Assembly (NCBI RefSeq): GCF_965363235.1
Contig: NC_134843.1
Span: 65,015,865-65,079,864, forward strand
Length of the DNA: 64,000 bases
Direction of reading: 5' to 3'
Source of the DNA: Mytilus galloprovincialis
Lineage: Eukaryota; Mollusca; Bivalvia; Mytilida; Mytilidae
The position numbers were made by a program, and so were the translations under genes. Within the stretch, counting starts at the first letter, position 1; each line of letters begins with the position of its first letter. The notes under the pieces were generated by a model, which had not been told where the DNA came from, did no database searches, and saw only the letters and a list, made by a program, of their open reading frames with translations. Of this stretch, positions 16,581-29,110 are shown piece by piece.

Positions 16581-19240
16581 TATATAAGATCTGATTTGCA
16601 GTGCATCACTTTCAATTACTAATTCAAAACAATGACCCTCCCAGAGTGCGAGTTATTTCTTGTATTTGTACATTTTCGAACTTTTAATTTCACTTACATC
16701 TGTTTAATTATTTTATAAAAAGAGGAGAGGATACTAAAATTGAAAAGGCAACATCAGCCTTATAAAATAGACAACACTATCACGCCCAAAAAAGATGGAC
16801 GACGACAAACAGACAGAGAACAATACACATAATACTTCTGATTGTATTATTCAGTAAAAAGAATTCCAACAACTTGTCTGGCCTAGTTCGTGTTCAAATG
16901 TAAAACAAAATCTATCATACATGAAGGGGTATCGAAACTTTTTGTTCAAGACAGGATTTTGCAATTCTAACGTTTCACAAGAGCTAGTGTTTTTACGTTT
17001 TTCGCAAACAGCTATAGTAATATAGACATTTATGTTTTAAAATGTATTTTGCAGTATTGTATAATTTGTATTCCATTTTTTTTTATACATATATTCCGTT
17101 GTTTGAATTAGTTTGTTTTATTCCTCTTAGAAGAATACAATATTTCACCTTCATTTTCAGTTTTAAATCTGTAACACTCGAGATAACTGAACGTGCTTAA
17201 GTTGTTATGAAGTTTAATATATCTGCTCTTAATTGGCAATAAAAATGCGAACATGCTCCAGAGACATGTCTATCGAATTTGTCCTGGGATCTGTCCTAAG
17301 ACCTATCTTAGGAAAAAGCTCAGATGATGTTAGGGCAGACTTACGTCATGCATGTTTCAGAATGCACATCGACGCTATTTTAGGAGTATCTTAGCTAGGA
17401 TGTCACGGCTGACCACTATTCTTAGCGCTATCGTAAAGAAATTAGGATATTTAAAATTAAAAGTATTTAAAAGAATACATCAAATATAACCAATAGAAAT
17501 AATTGTAATATAACATATTAGAATTAGTATACCTAGTTAGGAAATGAACTAATCATAAATCTCTAAATCTCTTCGATAAGCAGGCCCCTGATAAACTTGA
17601 AGATGGACATTTGCTATCCGAGATATAATTATTGTATTATTTGTTAATGTATTGTCATATTTCATGTACATGTGCATTTGTTCTTATATATACATACATG
17701 AATATTTCATTTTTAATTAATGCTGTTTATCCTTGAATCATGAAATATTTACCGCTGGACGTAAGACTAATCATTGTCATTATTAGGATCAGATCTCTTA
17801 CTTGTTTTGAATATGTGTTGGCTAATACTTACTGAATATACATGTACATGTATATATATAGACGTACAGTAAATTATTTATTTTTTATTTTTTTCTCGAA
17901 ACCAAAAAGGAAACAGATTAATTTTGAGGTTTAACATATATTATATGTCTCTGAGAAACTAAAATAAAAGTGTGTTTAAAAAATAAATGAAATGTTTCGA
18001 CTCAGTTTGAAGGTTTCAGGCGAAAATACGATTTAATTTACCTATAATTACTTTATTATGAAGTCAAAACACTAATTTCGTTCCATTCTAAACCTCAGTT
18101 AATTTGTATCAAATCAAACGGCAATAAATATTTAATTGTTAGATTTAAATACAAACTTTCAGTCATTTTGTATACAACTGAGTAAATCAATTGATCCCAA
18201 ATTAGTACATATCTTGGAGGTGTTAGTTCTAAACATTTATCTATTGATATCTATATCCTATTGAAAATATCTCTGTCGGTATGTATACACTTAGTATAAA
18301 AGTGATCCGTATATAAATATCAATGGCTCTTATGAACTAATGGCGTCTTATTTACTATGAATGATCTTTTATTTCCTGACCCATGCGAGAGACCTGTCAT
18401 TTTAGGACGAATGATCGCGTTCATTCATGAGTATCATTGTATATATGTGTCAGACAGGTAGCCATTTACCTATGTATAAACATATATTTTATTTGTAAGG
18501 TGAGAAATAACTTTCTAAGGTTGTCATCAATTGAGGAAACATGTGCTCGAAAAATATGTAAGTAATTTTTATGTATGTTCAATTATATGTAGCTATTTAT
18601 CATATTTCAGAGTGTTTATATTTTAGCAAAGATTGACACTTGAACATATTTTTTTTTAATTTCATTTTTTACTGTTAAATGTTTTGTTTTTTATATGAAT
18701 GATGATGTAGATTCTATTTATAAGATAAAACGGTAAATTTGGAACAAAAGATCATGGTTTTCGTTTCCAAGGATATCGTCAGATCTTCAAACGATACAAC
18801 AACTCTGTTCTAGAAATATTATATCTTACAAGAATGCAAAATATACCATAGTCTTTTCAAATGGGACGCGATTGCACCCCTCTGATTACGACCTTTCACA
18901 TAATTGGGCAAAATTATGTACATGTACAGTATGCATGTTTGGTATATTTTTCGTTCTATTTAAAAATGAAGAAAATGCCAGCAGTGCAACGGAGAACGAC
19001 GAGGGGAAGATAAACTAAGAAAAATCAAAAAAGGAAACGACAGGTTTCAGTCTACATACATATATACTACAAACAAATAAAGATTGAGGAAATTGAACCA
19101 AACCGGGCCAAAAACTACGATGCTCTCTTGTGTTGAGCTAGGTTAAACAGTGCAAAATGAAGATCCAGTCATTCTGTATCTGCTGACCTTTGTACTCTAG
19201 CATTATCTAATAAAGTAAATGATAGAACTAATAAGGATTA
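16581..19240. other. AT-rich intergenic or intronic DNA, nothing supported
   Basis: No open frame with codon-like content, no splice-bounded exon and no clear repeat copy. A small inverted pair CCTAAG...CTTAGG lies near 17293-17312. It may be intergenic or belong to an upstream intron of the formin gene. Confidence 0.4.
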
Positions 19241-19362
19241 CAGTGGCGGATCCAGGGGTCCGGGAGATGGAACCACCTATTTTTGGACGATCCATGCATT
19301 TGAATTGGGACATCTGGTTTGAACCCCACCCCTCTTTTTTGAAATGGCTGGATCCGCCCCTG
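19241..19362. mobile_element. hAT-like MITE, 122 bases
   Basis: Ends CAGTGGCGGATCCAG and CTGGATCCGCCCCTG are inverted complements with one mismatch. CAG...CTG termini recall hAT-family elements. I do not see a convincing 8-base target duplication. Related element at 34240-34392. Confidence 0.6.
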
Positions 19363-21945
19363 GGTTAGATCGCTGTGTTGAACGTTCGCAACAGGCTATT
19401 GAAAATCCTTTGTCGACTAGTTTTCAGTTAATATGACATACAGCTAATTTATTGATCAGAAGAATATGACAAATAAAAAACCGTATATGATGTATTCAAA
19501 TTTTTCAAAGATTCCAGACGATATATATGTATAGGTGTATTGAAATGCCCTTTCATGCGAAATAAATCACATTAAATAATATTTATTCAATTAAATGCAT
19601 GCACGTTTAATATTTATGTATGTGCATATTAAGCAATTAAATTCCAGTTTTTTAGAGTCTGAATGCAATTTTTAGGTTTATGTATTTTCTTACTTCATAA
19701 ATCATTCTATTTTCCTTTAAATGACACATATACCGTATATGATCAGTAATTTATGAATTGTCATTTTTCATATATACAAGGATTTGCATAGTTAGACTAT
19801 AGTACAAATTCTTGATATGTGAAAATAGAATAATTTATCACAGTTAAAATATTAGCCTGGCATGCTGGTCTAACCTCCTCTAAGTGTCAGCACTCTACTG
19901 TCTACCAGTACACCAGAGCTGATATAAGACATCCAATCGTAGTACTAATTTATCGTAGGTGCGTTCGGAACATATATACCTTAACTTAAGTAGTTTCAAT
20001 TAATGCATATAGGCCTAGGATCCCAGGCTATCAAAATATAAGAAGGAACATCTTAGCGGTGTTTTCAATGAATAATTGAAATAAGTTGTAAATTGAAATA
20101 AGGATAAACCAAAACATTTCACCGCAGTGTGAGAACGGCACAAAACGACTGTAAACTATTGTAAAATTTGATCTTTTCTAATCCCCTAATTCCTTTTTAT
20201 ACCTTTATTTCCCATTAATCACGCCTCCGTGTTTTTGGGTAATCGAACTGACGATTTAATCCCATTGATCGGAAAATTGTGGGAATGTATTTAGGTATTA
20301 AATCGCTTACCAAGCGTTTACCAATATGTAATTGTCTACAATTTCGGCTATTAAGTTTGTTTTATGAATGAAAAAGAATGTCCCGTCTTATTGCATGTGA
20401 CATACGAATGTAAGTAATAACGAATATTGTATCTTTGGTATTTTGTACTTGTACATGAGCACCAGACAAAGATAATTAATGCAGATACTGTGTGCATGGT
20501 GATTTATAAACCAATCCGTAAAGGATATTTACTATTCTGTCTGGCCTATTTGCTTAATATGCTCTGTATGAAGCTTTGACCTTGAACTTACCGTATTAAG
20601 AACAAAACCAAAAATTTAACAGCTTAAGCTATGGTATGTAATAAGCTTTCAGAAAAGCATATAATATGTAACAGTGGAAGTCTATTTTGTTAAAAATAAT
20701 GACAAATGCAGAATGATACTTAATTATTATGTAGCATGCAAATTCAAACTATAACCCATGATTTCAAACACATTATTAAAAATATTAACAATCCACTAGG
20801 ATAGGGCAGTGAAGTTGTTCATACTATATAAAATCCTAGGTATATATAGGGTTGTTACTTTTCCTGCCGATGATGGTGAGTTTGAACCTTCGACGAGGTG
20901 TGGTCAATTTCGTGGTTAATTGCCACTTTTCCTGCCGATAGTCGGTAGTTGGCACCGGAAACTCTGGCTTCTTTCACCTGGTATAACTGTTCGAAAAGAA
21001 AAGGTCAAGTGTGCCGAAAGTTGCGTTTTAAACACCAACGATCTATGAATAAATCTTCAAGACAAAATTAACTTTAGTAATAGTGATCGAATGCTTTTGA
21101 ACCACAGTTCAGGGACTTTTGTTCGTGAATCAATGCAAGTGTTCAAAAACATTTACTATGCAATACTCTTCTATCAGAGATTGAATATCTCTTAATGTTC
21201 ACATAATGAAAGTCTGGTACAATCCTAACATTTACTTTGTTATCCGAATGTGATAGTTTTATGAGAAAATTCACCGAAATGACCCCCCCCCCTCCCCCTC
21301 GTAATAAATCTCTCCTACGTGCAAGATTACTGTTGCCATTAGTCTTTAGGATGAGGGCGACAATATATGTTTTATGAATTATTCAGTTTAAATTTTGAGT
21401 CTTTTATAAAATCATTGTTCATCACTTTTGAAACGTTGGGTCTGTCCTCCAAAGTAGACATTATTTAAGAGACTTATTAATTCACTGTTGAAATAAACAC
21501 ATTAAAACTAAAATATGACAATCTTTATTTCCCTAAAGTATGTTCCTTTCTCGAATAAATTCTGACCGCTCTATTTATCAAACATAAAAGTGAAAAATAT
21601 GACCGTTAGCATGAATATAAAGTTAAGTGACAATTCATGATATTCCTGTCACATTTACAAATTCTTTTCATAAACAAAACAGAAAATTTTACTTTGCATT
21701 TCATACATGGACATTTGTTTTCAATCCCGAATCATTGCTGTACCGAAAATAAGACATATGTTATATGAGCATCATCAAAAGAGGCAAAACTACAATATTG
21801 ATACGAAAATGCAAAAAAATAAAATAAAAAATCCTACACAGCCTCATCTGGTAATAATTCATGATGAGGTCTACCGATGGTCCATATTTGGTCTTGATAA
21901 CTCCAATAGAAACGAGGGGAGGCCATGTCAAACAAATGCTGGATG
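19363..21945. other. No gene seen; short direct repeat near 20.9 kb
   Basis: AT-rich. ACTTTTCCTGCCGAT occurs at about 20857 and again at about 20927. A C-rich run lies near 21282-21298. I do not see any supported gene; the frame at 21707-21946 has no recognisable features. Confidence 0.4.

Positions 21946-21985
<40 letters not shown>
21946..21985. repeat. Poly(A) tract, 40 bases
   Basis: Uninterrupted A from 21946 to 21985. It might be the tail of a retroposed sequence on the plus strand, but I see no AATAAA just upstream and no target duplication. Confidence 0.8.
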
Positions 21986-21987
<2 letters not shown>

Positions 21988-21997
21988 AGAAAAACAA

Positions 21998-22030
21998 TAA
22001 GGTCTTTCCTCGCGGAGAGGAAAGACCTTA
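21998..22030. repeat. 14-bp perfect hairpin after the poly(A) tract
   Basis: TAAGGTCTTTCCTC pairs with GAGGAAAGACCTTA around a five-base GCGGA loop. Twelve bases after the A40 run. Confidence 0.7.
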
Positions 22031-22166
22031 AAGAGGAAGAATGAATGAAAAAACGGAAGGAAGATCAGTACCCCCTTTTATAGTCGACATATATCTATAA
22101 TAACTCATTATTTCCCACAAAAAGCTTCTACTTTTCAAATTCTCCAAACTTGATTTTAAGTACAAG

Positions 22167-22202
22167 CATTTCTTATATAGAAGACATTTCTTATATAGAA
22201 GA
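22167..22202. repeat. 18-base tandem duplication
   Basis: CATTTCTTATATAGAAGA occurs twice in direct tandem; no other significance seen. Confidence 0.75.
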
Positions 22203-24429
22203 CATATATGTAACAGTGTATTTAAACACAAATTCTATGGATTCGAAAGGGTTGCATGACTATCATTCTAAGTCGATTGAATGCCTGTTTTGGAGTATTT
22301 ATGTTATAAAATGGAGGGTTTCAGGAGTGAGGTCAATACCTCGTAAGGGAAATTCGTTAGTCGCTAGAGTTGGCAAGTAAGTTTAGTAACACGAGTAAAT
22401 AACAATTGCTTTTAATTGTAGTTAATGACATTTTCACAAATATGTTTTCTAAAGGTATTTTTTTCTTTCTGCTCAATGGATTGTTGCCTCCAGGAGACTT
22501 CACATTATTCAAACCTCCGTGACATGATCGTTTTAAAAATATTTTCACACTTGTCAACAAGTCATCTTCTTGTTTCACGAAGCGTATTTAAATACTGATG
22601 AACCAAGTTTACCTCGCGGGTAAACTGCCGGACTCACTACATTAGGTCTAAAAAAATATAATTGCCTTATCAGATGTAATGAAATAAAACCATCACTTCG
22701 GTGATGGTCTTAACGGTTCAATGAAAGCTTTGTCATACGAGCTTCAACGAGATCTGTTATAGTTTAAATCTTTTAATTTCGGTATTTTATTTTGTATTTT
22801 TGACCAGATCAGTGTACATATCGACAACGTTGTGATGATGGAATAAATAAACAAGGAGAAACTAAGTCAAACCTGCACAATATTTGGACGAACGGATTAA
22901 CTTTCATGATTAATTAGAAAGGATAATACACATTTGGTAAGTTGATTTTATTTTATTATTTATTTTTCAAACAAGATCTTAATCCAAAACCATGCAAAGT
23001 GGAAAATGTTCATTTTTTCATTCGTTCATTGATTCATTCATTTATTTCAAATTAAATGCCCTAATTAGATACCTGTGTAAGATTTAATTTGTAGTCTGTT
23101 TATTTCTTCTCCTTATTTTTTTTAAACCCTTATCTTTGACCTTCGATGTACGACATTGTTAAATGAATTTATTTAAAGAATAAATGATTGATTATCTGAA
23201 TATAAATGATTAGTAAAGCAAAATTTTCTTATTGTCTGCCTTTTTGAAATTTAATCGTAAGCAATTCGTGAGAAATTAGATGTCTTGTAAAGTTCACATT
23301 TAAGTTCGGTTATCTGAACACTTGCATTTGGGATTATAGCTATCTGGTGTCATTATGCTAGAGTTTATTTAGTGCACGCAGGTTATCGACAAATGGCATG
23401 ATGGTGAATAAAAGATACAAAATCTGATTAGAAATATCGTATTAAAATCAAAATGCATGCCAGTACAAAATGTATACTAAAGGTATATGTATGATTGTAC
23501 TTTTAGATCTGCATATGGATATTGTTTTCATTTCTTCAAAAACTCATCGCAAGAAATAAATTTGCACCACATACATAAAACGTGATATTAATTTATGTTT
23601 TACAAATAAAACCAATCATGATTCTTACATTCCATAGTTTTATGTACAGATGAGGGGGAAATTTGCTGGAATAGTTCCATATGTATTACATTTAAAATCT
23701 GCATAACCAGAGACATTTGATATAGTTATATATCTCTGGCTTAACACAACGGAACATTAAAAGATAAGATATCATATTATTGAATTATGTAATCTACCAA
23801 CAGAAAAATGAGCATCCGTGTGCATATTTCGTATTTATGTTTTGTTTACACACTCAAATTCCAAGTGAAATATTTGTTAAAAGTTGACAGGTATTTTAAG
23901 ATGTCTACCTGTGGCGTTAATTTGTTGTATTATGATTGAAAGGAATGTAAGATACAGGTGATATATCAATAGACAAAGTACATTAACTTAGGGTGGTCCA
24001 CCATTTTCATTTAAATATTCACACAAAATTAATTTTAACTTAGGAATTTTTATTGTCCTTGGGGATGTTTAGCAACAAAAACTTCTTTATAATTGAGATA
24101 TCTTTTATTAAGAGACACGTCTTTAAGAAAATTGTGGTCACTTTTTTTTATTTCTCTCCTATCTCGTTCGATTGTACATGTTTTCCCGCAAAAACTTGCA
24201 AAAAGTCTGGTGCCACAACATTTCAACATCCATGGATAATTAACCATACAACTTTATTAAGAATGCACTCTTAAGAAGCACTTAAAGAATATCTATTGAT
24301 ACATTCTACCTTCATGCATAAGTTTTACCCAACCTCAAGAAATGCTCAACTATAATGGAATCCGATAGGAATATTGAATATGTATGAACGAAAATAACCC
24401 TTAGTGACTTGTGTTCTTTTTCCCTTGTT
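22203..24429. other. No gene seen
   Basis: AT-rich sequence without a supported exon. It contains the small TTCG hairpin at 22689-22708, listed separately. Confidence 0.4.
22689..22708. repeat. 8-bp hairpin with TTCG loop
   Basis: ACCATCAC-TTCG-GTGATGGT. A C(UUCG)G loop is unusually stable in RNA. No gene context is visible, so a function is not claimed. Confidence 0.55.
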
Positions 24430-24606
24430 GAACGTTTATGTATCAGTAGTGTCATATCGGGGCCTTTTATAGCTGACTATGCGGTATGGGCTTTGCTCAT
24501 TGTCGAAGGCCGTACGGTGACCTATAGTTGTTAATGTCTGTGTCATTTTGGTCTCTTGTGGATAGTTGTCTCATTGGCAATCATACCACATCTTCTTTTT
24601 TTTATA
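24430..24606 (-). repeat. SINE-like family A, minus copy
   Basis: Reverse complement of the first half of 59103-59450: GCGGTATGGGCTTTGCTCAT, GAAGGCCGTACGGTGACCTA and GGCAATCATACCACATCTTC. Very high identity indicates recent activity. Confidence 0.75.
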
Positions 24607-24938
24607 TAATTAATGGTATATTTGGTGTATTTTGTCTATGTTTTGTTACCTCTTGTTTCAAATGCATGTGTGACAGTGATTTTGGACAGTATTTATATTA
24701 AATATTCAGACATTTTGAAATTCATAATTAAAGAAAGAGATTATCTTTTTAGAAATAAAATAAATGTCTCCACTTTTTGGGCAAGAGTACATGTATATAT
24801 AATAGGCGTCTGTATTTTAACAGTCTGGGCAAATGAGGACAGATATATTTTGATCACAGTACAATTAAAGTAAATTAAAGGATCTCGATTCAAGACCTCA
24901 AATAACAAGCCTGTGAGTATTTTGTTTCTTATGTTTAA

Positions 24939-25061
24939 AGATGGTCACATTTTGACACCGAAATGGCTTTATTGTTTTGAGATGGTCACATTTTGACACC
25001 GAAATGGCTTTATTGTTTTGAGATGGTCACATATTGACATCGAAATGGCTTTGTTGTTTTG
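24939..25061 (+). repeat. 41-bp tandem repeat, three units
   Basis: Units at 24939-24979, 24980-25020 and 25021-25061, each starting AGATGGTCACA and ending TTGTTTTG. The first two are identical and the third has three changes. Confidence 0.9.
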
Positions 25062-25590
25062 TCTTGTTGTGGCGTTACTGCCTTGTCGACGTTTCAACAC
25101 ACATTGCATTTCTTGATATACTTCCTCCATTTAGCACTCCTTTCGACGATATTTGAAAACAAACAATATGCCCGATGCTTTGCTTAGCTGTAACTGCTAT
25201 TTAAAAAGTCATTTCTCTCTTTTAAAAACTAAAACCCAATAAATGGCCTACTTCTTTTGTTGAAAAAAGCAGACCATTTCCATACAAGTGTTCGTCTTGA
25301 TTTCGGGTAATTTGGAAGATTGAATTACAGTTTGGTTGTTTCTTTAACATCTTTAATAACAGACCTTAGTGAATAGGCGGTACAAAATGAGTATTAAAGT
25401 AATAAACAGTCATTTCAAACTGCAATTTCATCAAAGATTGATTTAAGTTAATTGGACATTTAAATGCTAAATCAAAATGTACTGATTGAACGGAAATTGT
25501 CCTGAAAAAAAGAAAATAGAAGCAATGCATACAAATAGTAATTCCTGTATAATAAAACGCCATTTTTCGAATTTTTCGAAGGATTGAATA

Positions 25591-25796
25591 CTGTAAACCA
25601 ACTTATTTTCGCGAGCGATTTATTTTCGCGACTTTCGCGAGTAGAAAAATAACGCGAATTTTAATCGTCGCGAATATGTAATACTTGGATCATTCCTTAT
25701 TGAACTTTAGAAAATCGCAAAATTAAATAGCCGCGAAATGGTATAAAAAGGGTAAAACGCGAAATTAAGTATCCGCGAAAATAAGTTGGTTTACAG
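25591..25796. mobile_element. 206-base TA-flanked MITE
   Basis: Inverted ends CTGTAAACCAACTTATTTTC and GAAAATAAGTTGGTTTACAG, with a direct TA on both outer sides (25589-25590 and 25797-25798). The interior is rich in CGCGAA/TTCGCG words. TA target and ends fit a Tc1/mariner-type non-autonomous element. Confidence 0.8.
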
Positions 25797-25874
25797 TATA
25801 CTTTACTCAATCTAGTTTTCAAATGCGATTTGTGAGTTAAGTATTGTCGGATACCAAATCGTCTATAAGCTTTT

Positions 25875-26005
25875 GATATCGGTTTTCCTCATTGTCGACA
25901 TTCGTATACGATGAGCTATCGTTGTTAACTTAGTTTTACTTGTATCATCAGTTTGGTCTCTGTTGAAAGGGTTTTTCTCATTGACATTCATACCACATCT
26001 TTTTA
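25875..26005 (-). repeat. SINE-like family A, minus, diverged
   Basis: GGTTTTCCTCATTGTCGACA, the GTATACGATGAGCTATCG block and CATTCATACCACATCTTTTT in the family order. Confidence 0.55.
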
Positions 26006-27384
26006 AAGTCGTTCTAAACAAACAAAAAACAACTGTGATTGTTTTTCAAAATGATGACAAAATCAGCTTAAATTATATTTTTCTCCAAACTTTGTAAACA
26101 TTTTTATATTGTTCTTTACAAATAAAATTATGTAATAAATACATGTACGTAATGGTTTCCAATATTAATGTCAGGGTTATCAGGGCCACCACTCTTAGAC
26201 AGCCCTTCGAATTTAATAATGAACTAGATTATATATAAAGTTCCTTTTTTGACCATATAAACAAAAAGTCATGTTCATTTTGGCCTTTTAGCAAAATTCC
26301 ACAAAATCAACTGAAGTTAATTAAAATTAAATTAACAGGTGCGGATACGTGTCCCATTTTAGTGGCATGACGATGTTTTCTCTCTCAGAATAGTCTGGGA
26401 CATGCGATCAATAGATAAAAAAAATAGCTGATGGTCATTACGTGTCCATTTAAACAAGTACCTGTAATAATCATCTAATTTGCTGACAGATTATGACGTA
26501 TTTATCTTTGATCTTAACAGGTGTAAATCTTCTGATTTTAGTGATTACCAACATTTCACTTAATAGGATTTCAAGATTAGGAATATTATTGCAATTCAGT
26601 AAATAATAAAGCTTTCGTCACGTGACACAAAGTTATTAAAATAGTATGACATAATATTTAATTCTGCATTACTTTGATCTTTTATGAATTTACTTCCTTA
26701 AGTTGAAAATCAATTATCTTCGATTGGTATTTTAATTGATTTTTGGTTGCCGAGCTTTTAATTCAATAACTCTTAAGCATAATTTAAAACATATTATATT
26801 CAGTAAACAGTACAGCAAGTATCACTGTACTTCGTTCTTCGCATTGTAAAAATCCGAAAGTTAGTAAAACATGCTAAGATTTGAAAATAAAATAATCTTA
26901 ATGTAACATCTCATATAGTTTACATAACTGAATGTGTTATTCTACGCTGAATATAATTACTCAAAATTTGACTGTTTCCGAATTTTTTTCATTAAAGGAT
27001 GTTTTTCACCAATACGAATTCATCTGTACAAAATGTATGGTACTGTCTGACGAAACTTTTTTTGACAGATGTACATCTAATAATAAGAACTTATTATGTC
27101 CAGGTATGTTAATTTTTCAAGGATAACTCGCAATCCGACAACATTGAAGTTAGACAATTGGTAACATCCTTGAAAATATGCCATAATGTTGAAATAATTT
27201 ATAGTTGGAGCATATTTCCTTGGATAATAGCTTGGAAGACCTATTGAAAAGCCCATGTCTAAACTTAGATCGAGCTTTTCAAACAAATAAAATTTGGACA
27301 TGAAGTAACGTCTGCCAGTTTATTTGCTTTTCCAATTCAATTCTGGATCTCCCTGAAACGCTTACTAAATAAAAGATCACCTAT
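26006..27384. other. No firm gene; one weak candidate exon at about 27000-27103
   Basis: Mostly AT-rich. A frame through 26932-27126 has cysteines spaced FICTKCMVLSDETFFDRC and LLCP, and meets a good donor consensus CCAG|GTATGT at 27104 with a possible acceptor CATTAAAG just before 27000. No matching neighbours are identified. Confidence 0.2.
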
Positions 27385-27545
27385 TCAGGTGACCAAGCAA
27401 GACATGTCCCTAGGTTTCAGTTGACCATGCACGACATGTGCCAGATTCACTTAAGTTTCAGCTGACCATGCACGACATGTGCCAGATTCACTTAAGTTTT
27501 AGGTGACCATTCAAGCCATGTGCCAGATTCACTTAGGTTTCAGTT
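27385..27545 (+). repeat. 41-bp tandem repeat, about four units
   Basis: Full units at 27415-27455, 27456-27496 and 27497-27537, plus partial units at both ends. The unit has TGACCATGCACGACATGTGC then CAGATTCACTTA. Different sequence from the 41-bp array at 24939. Confidence 0.85.
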
Positions 27546-28524
27546 GTGCTCAGTGGAAATGTTGATATCAACATTTCTGAATAGACTAATTTATAAATTC
27601 CACGAAATCAACTGAAGTTAATTTAAATTGAATCGACAGGTGCGAGTGCTTGTCCTATGTTAGTGGCCAGTAGTATTTATAAATAACAAAGAAGTAATCA
27701 TTTGGAACATGCACGCCAATATTATTATATTAAGGTGACTTTGGCATCATGTGCTTATCGAAAAACGTTTAGTCATGCATTGGATATTTTTTTGTCTGTA
27801 CCCAATACATGTATGTACTAGAGAGAAAAAAACCGTCTTGGTTAAATTTCTTAACGTTAAAGCTGTGGTTTCGTCAATGGAGGTTTGTTGCTGAAATTTG
27901 TTCTGGACTTATTAACGATCGTACAAATCATGGCGGCCTATCAGGAACGATGTTAACGTTTGAATTAAACAATGAAAATAATTCAGTTCGAAAGCCCATA
28001 TAAATATGTATATATTTACATATAAATATATTAATAGTTACGAATATCTCTTTAAAAAGAAGTTATACTATAGTACGCTTTTATCTCATTTGACAATTTC
28101 GAATTAGTAAGAAATATATATCCTTGGAGCCCAATTGATCTCGAATTTGTCTAAATGTTTGTGTATCCTAGAGTGGACTTACATTCCACGATACCAAGGT
28201 CATTCAGGACTTACCATTTATAACTCTCACTTTGACAGACATAATCTGGACACCTCAAGCGTTATAAACTGATAAACAACTTAACAATTTTATAACAACT
28301 TCGAGTCCGATCAGTTATCAAATACAAACACGTTGAAATGTAATCGTAAAGTAGATATGATTGTTCCCATGTGTCATTAGATTTTTTTCCCTGGGGTTAC
28401 ACTCAAATGTAAATAGTTGAATGAGGGACATTTTGACAATTTTGATAATTACGACGACTTAGTGCTAATCTATTTCATGTTGACGATGTTTTATGTCCGT
28501 ATGAAATTTCGCCCACTCACTTAT

Positions 28525-29110
28525 ACAATTGCTTTTGGATAGTGGCATACGAGCGGAAAGGTTCTTTATTGTTCGTATGTCCTTCATAAACAAAGGGGGG
28601 AATCCTTCATTATCAAAGCATGTGTTCATTCTATGTTCTCATCATTTCAGCTACTTGTTAATTCTGTACGTAATTTTATACATGTGGACTAAAAGAATTC
28701 AAATCTGTAAATATGGTCTAGTAGCATGTACAATTGCTGTTGGATAGGGGGAATATGAGCGGAATGTTCTTTATTGTGTGTATGCCCTTCACAGACAAAG
28801 GGGACAATGCTAAATCAAGGCATGTCTTCAGTACATTCATGTATTCATCGTCTTAGCTGCTTTTAAATCCTGTACGTAATTGTATACATGTAGGTTAAAA
28901 GAATTCTAATTTGTGAATATGGTCTAGTAACATGTACAATTGCTATTTGATAGTTGATATATAAGCGGAGATGTTCTTCATTGTTTGTATGCCCTTCATA
29001 GACAAAGGGGGACAATGCTAAATCAAGGCATGTATCTAGAACAATCATGTACTCATCGTTTCGACCACTTGTTAATACGTAATTTTAACCATGTAAATTT
29101 AAATAATTCT
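28525..29110 (+). repeat. About 205-bp tandem repeat, nearly three units
   Basis: ACAATTGC starts units at 28525, 28730 and 28936 (periods 205 and 206). Shared internal blocks are GAGCGGA, TGTTCTT, TATGCCCTTCA and GACAAAGGGG, CATGTA and TACGTAATTTTA. Divergence between units is moderate, so the array is old. Confidence 0.85.

Noticed and set aside
21707..21946. 79-codon frame ending at the poly(A) run, considered as a processed retrocopy
   Set aside because: No known protein similarity that I can recognise, no upstream AATAAA at proper distance and no target duplication.
24900..29110. CRISPR-like spaced repeats
   Set aside because: Repeats are contiguous tandem units without unique spacers, in a eukaryotic genome.
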